From positions 43,867-107,866 of the forward strand of contig NZ_QNUX01000016.1 in the NCBI RefSeq assembly GCF_003312425.1: DNA of 64,000 nt. The letters are read 5' to 3'. Positions 1-7,703 of this stretch are shown piece by piece. Within the stretch, counting starts at the first letter, position 1. The number at the start of each line of letters is the position of its first letter. The notes under the pieces were generated by a model. The model saw only the letters and a list, made by a program, of their open reading frames with translations, ran no database searches and was not told the DNA's origin. This DNA comes from Flavobacterium psychrolimnae. GTDB taxonomy: Bacteria; Bacteroidota; Bacteroidia; Flavobacteriales; Flavobacteriaceae. The position numbers and the translations under genes are program-made.

Positions 1-1400
1 TTCAAGTTTGCAGAAGGATTGTATTTACTTTCCCACCATTTAGAAAATAACGGCGCTAATGAAATAATAAACAAAGAGTTTAAGGTCGAGAACCAAGTTG
101 CAGGAACTTCCGTTAATGCCGTAGTAACTTTGTCAATTTTCAAAGCTTGTAAAGTTGAATCTGACAATGATAAATATCCAGCAGTATAATAATCTTTTGT
201 CAACATCCAGATTGCTATTGCCCAGATAATAATAAAACTTACGCTTAAAATAATATTTGCAAGCGCATAGAACTTAAAGGTCTGTTTGAATAATAAAATT
301 AATACCCAAGTGATAATTACTAAAGGTAAAATAGTAATCAACGAATTCATCACTAAAAACACTACGCTCCAATTACCTGTTAAAACACGATCCGTATAAT
401 CACTGGCAAAAATCGTTAAACTGTTTGGTGATTGTTCAAAAATTGCCCAGAAGAAAATAGTCAAAAATGCGAAAAATGTAACCGCAATTAATTTCTCCTT
501 GGTGATTTTTGAATATTGAGTAAATCTGTAAACCAATAAGATAATGAATACAACTAATGCTGAAACAATAGCTATAGAGTTCCCATTAGGTCCTAAGAAT
601 GAAAAAATATTCACTTTACCTCCTGAAATTTTAGAAGCTGGATCGTTCAATAACCACAATAATGCTAAAATTGAAGAGAAACCTATTGCTGCTAATTGTA
701 TTGGAGAAAAAGGATTTCTTTTATCGGTATCCAAAGCTTCAGCTTTTGCTTTGCTTTCTTTATTTGGCTTCAAACCAATATCTCCAAAGATATTTTGAGA
801 CAACCAAAACTGTAACATTCCAAAGAACATGAAGATTCCGGCTAAACCAAATCCGTATGTCCAACCTACTTTTTCACCTAAATAACCACAAAGTAAAATC
901 CCGAAGAACGCTCCGGCATTTACACCCATGTAAAATAAAGTATACGCACCATCCTTCTTTTCCGGACGGTCTTTGTACATTTCAGATACGATTGATGTCA
1001 TGTTTGGTTTAAAAAAACCATTTCCAAAAACTAACAATACTAATCCTAAATAAATAGAAAATTCAGTTTCGACAGCCATAGAAGCGTGTCCTAAAGTCAT
1101 TAAAGTAGCTCCAACAACAACAGCCCATCTAAAACCAATTACTTTATCGGCGAAATAACCACCCAACATGGTCGATAAGTAAACCAAACCTACGTAGGAT
1201 CCAAATAATGCAGAAGCATTTTCACGAGTCCATTCCCAACCACCATCTGTAAAGGAAGCGGTTAAAAATAATATCAATAAAGAACGCATTCCGTAGAATG
1301 AGAAACGTTCCCACATCTCTGTGAAAAATAAAACGAATAATCCCGCAGGATGCCCTAAAACGGTACTTTTAAAAAATTGATCTGTAGTATTTTGACTCAT
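1..1400 (-). CDS. POT/PTR family peptide transporter, partial (3' end outside window)
   Basis: Proton-coupled oligopeptide transporter of the inner membrane, importing di- and tripeptides. The reading frame is open from the ATG at 1400 to the left edge, so the C-terminus is missing. Near the N-terminus is the family motif EMWERFSFYG (ExxER proton-coupling motif), followed by GGYFADKVIGFR (PTR2 signature 1) and FYMGVNAGAFFG (PTR2 signature 2). Many hydrophobic segments follow, and the visible end has a family-typical SLAPLFSKWWE stretch. It begins 4 bp after the stop of a second, different POT gene, so the two are a tandem pair, probably co-transcribed with the DPP IV gene further upstream. 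The small plus-strand frame at 544-798 is its antisense shadow. Substrate preference cannot be read from sequence. Confidence 0.93.
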   Translation of the reverse strand, partial: MSQNTTDQFFKSTVLGHPAGLFVLFFTEMWERFSFYGMRSLLILFLTASFTDGGWEWTRENASALFGSYVGLVYLSTMLGGYFADKVIGFRWAVVVGATLMTLGHASMAVETEFSIYLGLVLLVFGNGFFKPNMTSIVSEMYKDRPEKKDGAYTLFYMGVNAGAFFGILLCGYLGEKVGWTYGFGLAGIFMFFGMLQFWLSQNIFGDIGLKPNKESKAKAEALDTDKRNPFSPIQLAAIGFSSILALLWLLNDPASKISGGKVNIFSFLGPNGNSIAIVSALVVFIILLVYRFTQYSKITKEKLIAVTFFAFLTIFFWAIFEQSPNSLTIFASDYTDRVLTGNWSVVFLVMNSLITILPLVIITWVLILLFKQTFKFYALANIILSVSFIIIWAIAIWMLTKDYYTAGYLSLSDSTLQALKIDKVTTALTEVPATWFSTLNSLFIISLAPLFSKWWESKYNPSANL

Positions 1401-1404
1401 ATTA

Positions 1405-2949
1405 TTAATTGTTTAATTCTTTATCTACTCCGTGCATTAATTTTTTTATTATTGGCGAAAGTACTAATAGTAGTAATCCAAAACCAAGTCCTGTGTAAAA
1501 TAAATATTCAAAAAGCACTAAATAACTTTGTTTTGCTAAATTCAAATCAGGCGCTGTACCATTTGAAGTATCGACAGAAGCGATATTCGCTAAAATAGAC
1601 GCTATAAATTCAGAGCTGGCTGTTGCCAAAAACCAAACACCCATCATGAAACCAACAATTTTTGCCGGTGATAATTTAGTCACTGCAGAAAGTCCGACCG
1701 GTGACAAACTTAATTCGCCACAAGTGTGTAAAAAGTAAGCTAATATCAACCAAATCGCAGCAACTTTTCCTGCTCCGGAAAGATTTATCCCCATCACTAA
1801 TGCTCCAAATCCTAAACCAACGAAAGCTAATGCGAAAGCAAATTTTACGGCTGTATTAGGATTGTATTTTCCTAAATTTGGCCATATCCAAGCAAAAACT
1901 GGAGCTAACAAAATTATAAATAAAGCATTAAAACTTAAGAATTGCCCAGCAGATACTTCATAACCAAATATAGTTCGGTCTAAAATTCTGTCGGCAAATA
2001 AATTCATGGAAGTATACGCTTGTTCAAACAATGCCCAAAAGACAATTGTAAATACAATCAGAATGGTTAAAGCAATCAATTGATGACGTGCTTTACCATC
2101 GAGTTGCGTTGCTGCGTAATAAACGATATAGATAAAAGAAATTCCACCTGCAATTTTCAAAGCCCATGAAACTGCATCGTGATTTTGAACCATTTGCCAA
2201 AACAATAACGTTGACAAAACACTTCCAATATAAATCAACCACTCATTTTTAAGTCCAAATGATTTGTTTTCTAAGAAAGATGGGTTGTTTGATTCTCCTT
2301 TTCCCATCAATAATTTTCTTCCGGAAATAAAAGTCAATAATCCAAAAAACATTCCGACTCCAGCTGCACCAAAACCATAACTCCAACCGTATTTTTCACC
2401 TAACCAAACACAAATTAGTGTAGCCATAAAAGACCCTAAGTTGATTCCCATGTAAAACAAAGTAAATCCAGAATCTCTCCTTTTATCACCGGTTTCATAT
2501 AATTCTCCCACTAATGAAGAAATATTGGCTTTTAGAAAACCAACCCCAACAATAATTAAGGATAATGAAAAGTAAAATATTTGCAATGCGGTTTCGTCCC
2601 GCGTAATTTCACCTGTAATGGATTGAGTTGCGGCATTTCCTTCATAAGCCATTCCTATATGACCTAACACTAACATAATCCCACCAAAAACGATGGCTTT
2701 TCTAAATCCCAAATACTTATCGGCAATAAAACCGCCTAACACTGGAACTGCGTATACTAAAGCAGCATAACTTCCGATCAATAAATTCCCAGAAGAATCC
2801 GAAAACAAATGGTACTTTGTCAGATAAAAAATCAACAATGCTTTCATTCCATAAAAGGAGAAGCGTTCCCACATTTCGGTAAAAAACAATATAAAAAGCG
2901 CCTTTGGATGTCCAAAAAATTCTTCCTTATTCAATGCGTCGTTTGTCAT
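1405..2949 (-). CDS. POT/PTR family peptide transporter
   Basis: Complete 514-residue proton-dependent oligopeptide transporter with about 12-14 membrane segments. Motifs seen: EMWERFSFYG near residue 26, GGFIADKYLGFRKA near residue 72 (PTR2 signature 1), FYMGINLGSFMA near residue 165 (PTR2 signature 2). It is clearly diverged from its tandem neighbour, most of all in the middle and C-terminal loops, so the duplication is old. It starts 9 bp after the stop of the dipeptidyl peptidase IV gene, suggesting an operon in which dipeptides released in the periplasm are imported. Family assignment is firm; the exact peptide range is unknown. Confidence 0.95.
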   Translation of the reverse strand: MTNDALNKEEFFGHPKALFILFFTEMWERFSFYGMKALLIFYLTKYHLFSDSSGNLLIGSYAALVYAVPVLGGFIADKYLGFRKAIVFGGIMLVLGHIGMAYEGNAATQSITGEITRDETALQIFYFSLSLIIVGVGFLKANISSLVGELYETGDKRRDSGFTLFYMGINLGSFMATLICVWLGEKYGWSYGFGAAGVGMFFGLLTFISGRKLLMGKGESNNPSFLENKSFGLKNEWLIYIGSVLSTLLFWQMVQNHDAVSWALKIAGGISFIYIVYYAATQLDGKARHQLIALTILIVFTIVFWALFEQAYTSMNLFADRILDRTIFGYEVSAGQFLSFNALFIILLAPVFAWIWPNLGKYNPNTAVKFAFALAFVGLGFGALVMGINLSGAGKVAAIWLILAYFLHTCGELSLSPVGLSAVTKLSPAKIVGFMMGVWFLATASSEFIASILANIASVDTSNGTAPDLNLAKQSYLVLFEYLFYTGLGFGLLLLVLSPIIKKLMHGVDKELNN

Positions 2950-2958
2950 AAAGCGCTG

Positions 2959-5130
2959 TTATAAATTTTCTTTAATAAAATTAGTCATTTTTGTGTACAA
3001 CTGAACTCTGGTTTTTCCGCCGTAAATCCCGTGATTATTGTCTGGGTAAATTTGGGAATCAAATTGTTTATTGGCCTGAATCAAAGCTTCCATCATTTGC
3101 ATGGAGTTTTGAACATGCACATTATCATCACCCGAACCATGAATCAAAAGGAATTTCCCTTTCAATTTATCAACATGATTTATTGGTGAATTATCATCGT
3201 ATCCACTTGCATTCTCTTGCGGTGTCGTCATGTAACGCTCCGTATACACACTATCATAAAAGCGCCAGTTCGTTACCGGAGCCACAGCAATTGCCATTTT
3301 GAAAACATCGTTTCCTTTCATGATACAATTAGACGCCATAAAACCACCATACGACCAGCCAAATATACCAATTCTAGCTTTATCAACAAATGCGTAATTT
3401 CCTAATACTTTAGCAGCATCTATTTGATCTTCTACTTCGTATTTTCCTAATTGTAATTGCGTCACTTTTTTGAAATCAGCTCCTTTAAAACCAGTTCCTC
3501 TTCCGTCAACACACGCCACGATATAACCTTGTTGAGATAACATCATAAACCAATAATCATCGGTACTATTCCACTCATTGTTTACTTGTTGGGAACCCGG
3601 ACCAGAATATTGGTACATGAAAACAGGATATTTTTTTGCTGGATCAAAATCTTTCGGTTTAATCATCCAAGCATTTAGTTCATTTCCTTTTGCTGTTTTC
3701 AAAACAAAAAACTCTTTTGAAGGTAAATTGTAGCTTTTTAGCTTTGCAGCCAAAGATTCATTGTTTTCTATAACCTGAACCTGTTTGCCAAATTTAGCAT
3801 CGTTCAACGTGTAAGTCGTAGGTTGAGCCGAGCTAGAAAACGTGTTGATGTAGTATTGAAAATTTGGGCTGAAAGTCGCCGCATTAGTTCCTGTAAATTG
3901 TGACAAACGCACTTTGTTTTTCCCGTCAAGACTTATTTTGTAAACATCTCTGTTGATGGATCCATTCTCCACCGACTGATAGAAAACCGTATTTGTCTTT
4001 TCGTCTAAACCATAATAATTAGTCACTTCCCATTTTCCTTTGGTCACTTGATTTTTCAATTTTCCGTTTTTATCATATAAGTAAATATGATTGAAACCGT
4101 CTTTTTCGCTGGTCCAAATAAAACTGTTGTCTTTCAAGAACGTTAAATTATCAGTGACATCAACATACGCTTTATCTTTTTCGTTCAAAACTACTTTTGC
4201 AGCTCCTGAATTACCATCGATAAATAACAAATCTAAATTGTTTTGGTGACGATTCAGTACCTGCGCAGACAATATATTCGCGTCATTGGTCCATTTCATT
4301 CTGGCTATATAAAAATCATTGTATTTCCCCAGGTTAATATCTTTCACCGCATTTGCATTTACATCATAAATGTGTAAAGACACAACAGCATTCTTCTCCC
4401 CTGCTTTTGGATATTTGAATGTTTGCATCATTGGATACAACTCATTTCCAAACATGGACATTGAAAATTCCGGAACTTGACTTTCGTCAAAACGAATGTA
4501 GGCTACTTTTTTGCTGTCAGCGCTCCAGTCAAAAGCTTTCACGAAAGCAAATTCTTCTTCGTAAACCCAATCCGTAATACCGTTAATAATACTGTTTTTT
4601 TGTCCGTCTGTAGTTATTGGAGTCGATTTATTAGAAGCTAAATCATATACATACAGATTATTTTCTTTGGCGTAAGCAATCTTTTTTCCATCAGGTGAAA
4701 AAGTAGGCTCCTGAACCTGAAAATCAAATAATTTTTTTAATTTTTTATTGGCGATGTCATATAAATAATAATCCGCAGTAAATGAGTGACGGAAGATTTG
4801 ATTGGTATTGCAAGCCAGTAGAATCATTTTTTCTGAAGCGTCAAAAGTGTAACTGTCAATCCCACCTGATAACTCTCTGTGCGATTTTGTATCGATTAAT
4901 GTAGACACTTTTTTTAATGTAGCAAAATCATACAAATCAATCTGCATACTTCTGGACTGCCTGTCAGCATTCAAAACCGTATACTGATTTGTGTTTTTCA
5001 ACGATTGCAATTCATCCATTCCCTGAGCACGAAATGTACCGTTATAAAGTTCATCAATTGTGATTTTTTGTTGACCAACAACCGTAAAACACAAGAATAA
5101 AAATAATGCTATAATTTTTTTCGAATACAT
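2959..5130 (-). CDS. Dipeptidyl peptidase IV (S9B prolyl oligopeptidase family)
   Basis: Serine exopeptidase releasing X-Pro or X-Ala dipeptides from peptide N-termini. The 723-residue length is normal for bacterial DPP IV. A signal peptide (residues 1-19, ending VVGQQ) sends it to the periplasm or outer membrane. Residues about 40-470 form the beta-propeller (DPPIV_N), with the double-Glu substrate motif seen as DWVYEEEFAF. The C-terminal alpha/beta hydrolase carries the nucleophile in GWSYGGF, the Asp in GSGDDNVH and the His in NNHGIYGG, so the triad is complete. It lies first in a minus-strand cluster with two peptide transporters, which fits hydrolysis followed by dipeptide uptake. Confidence 0.96.
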   Translation of the reverse strand: MYSKKIIALFLFLCFTVVGQQKITIDELYNGTFRAQGMDELQSLKNTNQYTVLNADRQSRSMQIDLYDFATLKKVSTLIDTKSHRELSGGIDSYTFDASEKMILLACNTNQIFRHSFTADYYLYDIANKKLKKLFDFQVQEPTFSPDGKKIAYAKENNLYVYDLASNKSTPITTDGQKNSIINGITDWVYEEEFAFVKAFDWSADSKKVAYIRFDESQVPEFSMSMFGNELYPMMQTFKYPKAGEKNAVVSLHIYDVNANAVKDINLGKYNDFYIARMKWTNDANILSAQVLNRHQNNLDLLFIDGNSGAAKVVLNEKDKAYVDVTDNLTFLKDNSFIWTSEKDGFNHIYLYDKNGKLKNQVTKGKWEVTNYYGLDEKTNTVFYQSVENGSINRDVYKISLDGKNKVRLSQFTGTNAATFSPNFQYYINTFSSSAQPTTYTLNDAKFGKQVQVIENNESLAAKLKSYNLPSKEFFVLKTAKGNELNAWMIKPKDFDPAKKYPVFMYQYSGPGSQQVNNEWNSTDDYWFMMLSQQGYIVACVDGRGTGFKGADFKKVTQLQLGKYEVEDQIDAAKVLGNYAFVDKARIGIFGWSYGGFMASNCIMKGNDVFKMAIAVAPVTNWRFYDSVYTERYMTTPQENASGYDDNSPINHVDKLKGKFLLIHGSGDDNVHVQNSMQMMEALIQANKQFDSQIYPDNNHGIYGGKTRVQLYTKMTNFIKENL

Positions 5131-5249
5131 ACTATTTATTTAAAGATAAAAACCGTCAATTTTAGTGAAAAAATTACAATTATCGGTCATTTTATATGTT
5201 AAATGTAAAAAGTAATATAAAAAATAACCTTTCACTGAATATAATTTGA

Positions 5250-5281
5250 TTGTAAATAAAACGGCTAAAACCGTATATTTG
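5250..5281 (+). promoter_or_regulatory. Bacteroidota-type promoter of the HMG-CoA reductase gene
   Basis: TTG at 5250-5252 and TATATTTG at 5274-5281 with a 21-nt spacer match the Bacteroidota consensus TTG-N17..23-TAnnTTTG. It lies about 30 bp before the chosen ATG at 5310. Confidence 0.7.
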
Positions 5282-5309
5282 CAACTAATTACACCATAAT
5301 CAATTGAGA

Positions 5310-6626
5310 ATGAACAAGGCTATTAGCGGATTTTCTAAATTATCCAAAGAAGAAAAAATTAAATGGATTGCCAATCAATATTTTTCAACACCTACAGAAG
5401 CCATCGCCTTGCTGAAAAACTATTGGAATTCTGATGAAAAAATACAGAAATTACACGATGAATTCATCGAAAATACGATAACCAATTTCTACATTCCACT
5501 GGGAGTGGCTCCTAATTTCCTGATTAACGGAAAATACAGCACGATTCCCATGGCTATCGAGGAAAGCTCTGTGGTTGCCGCTGCCGCAAAAGCTGCTAAG
5601 TTTTGGTCCACGCGTGGCGGATTTAAAGCGACCGTAATCAATACCGAAAAAATTGGTCAGGTTCATTTTATCTACAAAGGTGATGTTTCAAAATTAAATT
5701 TGTTTTTTGCTCAACACAAAAGCAAATTTTTCTCAGAAACAGAATCGATTACCACAAATATGCAAAAACGCGGTGGCGGAATTTTAGACATTATTCTAAA
5801 AGACAAAACCGATCTATTGCCTAATTATTTTCAGCTACATGCCACTTTTGAAACCAAAGACAGCATGGGAGCCAATTTCATCAATTCGTGTTTGGAACAA
5901 TTTTCCAAAACATTAAAAGAAGAAGCACATAATTACGACTTGTTTACAGAAACAGAGAAAGAGATTGAAGTGGTAATGAGCATACTTTCGAATTATGTTC
6001 CAAATTGCATCGTGAGAGCCGAAGTTTCCTGTCCAATAGAAGAATTAGAAGAAAAACACATTCTAAACCCTAAAGAATTTGCCGAGAAATTTGTACAAGC
6101 CGTTCAAATCGCCGAAGTCGAGCCGTATCGAGCCGTTACTCACAATAAAGGAATTATGAACGGTGTAGATGCTGTAGTCTTAGCAACAGGAAATGATTTC
6201 CGCGCTGTCGAAGCAGGAATTCACGCCTATGCTTCCCGAAACGGAAAATATTCCAGTCTTTCCAATGCTAAAATCGAAAATGGAATTTTTACTTTTTGGT
6301 TGGAAATCCCTTTAGCATTAGGAACTGTTGGTGGTTTAACTTCCCTGCATCCGTTGGTAAAATTATCATTGGAAATGTTAGAGAAACCATCTGCTAAGGA
6401 ATTAATGCAGTTTGTAGCCGTAGCCGGTTTAGCCCAAAACTTTGCCGCTTTACGTTCTTTGACCACAACTGGAATTCAGGAAGGACACATGAAAATGCAT
6501 TTGAATAATATCATCAACCAGTTTGAAGCCACCGATGACGAACGCATTTTAATCCAGAAATATTTCAAAAAAAATACCGTATCGCATAGCGCTGTGGTGA
6601 ATTATATTGAAAGTTTAAGAAAATAA
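5310..6626 (+). CDS. mvaA: Hydroxymethylglutaryl-CoA reductase, class II
   Basis: Reduces HMG-CoA to mevalonate, the committed step of the mevalonate route to isoprenoids. The 438-residue protein has the class II residues: Glu in MAIEESSVVAAAA (about residue 85), Lys in HNKGIMNGVDA, Asp in LATGNDFRAVEAG and His in QEGHMKMH. No membrane anchor is present, so it is cytosolic, as usual for bacterial class II enzymes. I use the ATG at 5310 rather than a TTG two codons earlier because it sits well behind the promoter. The next gene is a GHMP kinase 59 bp downstream; other mevalonate genes lie at 48-51 kb. In this phylum the enzyme is taken to be biosynthetic, which is inference from the pathway context. 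Confidence 0.95.
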   Translation: MNKAISGFSKLSKEEKIKWIANQYFSTPTEAIALLKNYWNSDEKIQKLHDEFIENTITNFYIPLGVAPNFLINGKYSTIPMAIEESSVVAAAAKAAKFWSTRGGFKATVINTEKIGQVHFIYKGDVSKLNLFFAQHKSKFFSETESITTNMQKRGGGILDIILKDKTDLLPNYFQLHATFETKDSMGANFINSCLEQFSKTLKEEAHNYDLFTETEKEIEVVMSILSNYVPNCIVRAEVSCPIEELEEKHILNPKEFAEKFVQAVQIAEVEPYRAVTHNKGIMNGVDAVVLATGNDFRAVEAGIHAYASRNGKYSSLSNAKIENGIFTFWLEIPLALGTVGGLTSLHPLVKLSLEMLEKPSAKELMQFVAVAGLAQNFAALRSLTTTGIQEGHMKMHLNNIINQFEATDDERILIQKYFKKNTVSHSAVVNYIESLRK

Positions 6627-6643
6627 TATAGATTTCCGACAGC

Positions 6644-6672
6644 CCTATCAGGGTTTTGAACCCTGATAGGGA
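6644..6672. repeat. Perfect 13-bp-arm palindrome, REP-like
   Basis: Arms 6644-6656 (CCCTATCAGGGTT) and 6660-6672 are exact inverse complements around a 3-nt TTG centre. It lies between mvaA and the GHMP kinase. No T-run follows, so a normal intrinsic terminator is unlikely; it may be a REP-type mobile palindrome or an mRNA processing hairpin. Confidence 0.75.
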
Positions 6673-6685
6673 TTAAAATAAGACA

Positions 6686-7603
6686 ATGAAAAAAACATTC
6701 TACAGTAACGGAAAACTTTTAATCACAGGAGAATATTTAGTTCTTGATGGCGCCAAAGCCTTTGCACTACCTACAAAAATGGGGCAAAACCTTATTATTG
6801 AAGAAGGAAAAAACAATCAAATCAACTGGAAAAGTTATGATTATGATGGAAGCATTTGGTTTAAAGACACTCTTTTATTCTCTGATATTTCTAAAGAAGT
6901 TAATCCTGAAAACGAATCGGTCAAGGCTACACTTACAACCATTTTACACGAAGCTTTTAAACTAAATCCTGACTTTATTTTAAATTCAGATGGATACACA
7001 ATCACAACAGAATTAGGATTTCCAAAAAGCTGGGGTTTGGGCACGTCATCGACTCTGATAAACAACATTGCCCAATGGCTGAACATTGATGCTTTCACAT
7101 TGCTTAAAAACAGTTTTGGAGGCAGTGGCTATGATATTGCGTGCGCGCAAAATGACACTCCTATTGTGTATCATCTGGAACACGGGAATCCTATCGTTGA
7201 AAAAGTAACTTTTAACCCTGAATTCACACAAGATCTATACTTTGTATATCTCAACAAAAAGCAAAGCAGTAAAAGTGCAATAGCTGCTTACAACATGAAT
7301 AAAAAGAATAATCTACCGAGGACAATCGCTTTAAATGACATCATAACTTCTGAAGTTTTGAATGCCGCTACGCTTCCCTCTTTTGCTACAGCAATACAAA
7401 AACATGAAATACAAATGAGTAATATCCTGGAAACACAAACTATAAAGGAATCTTTGTTTCCAGATTTTAATGGTGTGATAAAAAGTCTGGGAGCTTGGGG
7501 AGGTGATTTTGTAATGGTGATTGCAACTGAAAATCCGAGCGATTATTTTATTTCAAAAGGATTTCAAACTATAATCCCTTATAACGAAATGATTTTATCT
7601 TAG
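6686..7603 (+). CDS. GYDIA family GHMP kinase
   Basis: Small-molecule kinase of the GHMP superfamily (305 residues). The name-giving motif is present as GGSGYDIACAQ; the N-terminus YSNGKLLITGEYLVLDGAKA is the GHMP leader, and the glycine/serine-rich ATP loop reads SWGLGTSSTLINN. Position directly behind HMG-CoA reductase, and presence of a separate mevalonate kinase at 49744, suggest it may act as a phosphomevalonate kinase or related isoprenoid kinase. That step has no other candidate in this window; the assignment is inference only. Confidence 0.85.
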   Translation: MKKTFYSNGKLLITGEYLVLDGAKAFALPTKMGQNLIIEEGKNNQINWKSYDYDGSIWFKDTLLFSDISKEVNPENESVKATLTTILHEAFKLNPDFILNSDGYTITTELGFPKSWGLGTSSTLINNIAQWLNIDAFTLLKNSFGGSGYDIACAQNDTPIVYHLEHGNPIVEKVTFNPEFTQDLYFVYLNKKQSSKSAIAAYNMNKKNNLPRTIALNDIITSEVLNAATLPSFATAIQKHEIQMSNILETQTIKESLFPDFNGVIKSLGAWGGDFVMVIATENPSDYFISKGFQTIIPYNEMILS

Positions 7604-7644
7604 TTTTTATAATTACATCCATTTAATAAAAACATATTAAAAGC

Positions 7645-7681
7645 AAAATCCCGATACATTCAGCATGTATCGGGATTTTTT
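7645..7681. terminator. Bidirectional rho-independent terminator
   Basis: Arms 7645-7659 and 7665-7679 (15 bp, loop TCAGC) with A- and T-runs on both sides, between the convergent GHMP kinase (plus) and PpiD (minus) genes. Confidence 0.9.
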
Positions 7682-7703
7682 ATTGTAATTAATTACTTTT
7701 TGA

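Noticed and set aside
544..798. 84-residue plus-strand frame
   Set aside because: Antisense to the partial POT transporter gene, with no own context.
2991..3405. Plus-strand frames opposite DPP IV
   Set aside because: They lie antisense to the conserved catalytic domain of DPP IV and have no recognisable features.
5304..5309. TTG start two codons upstream for HMG-CoA reductase
   Set aside because: ATG at 5310 is the usual start type and lies at good distance from the promoter; likewise a TTG at 11171 was rejected for the ATG at 11168.
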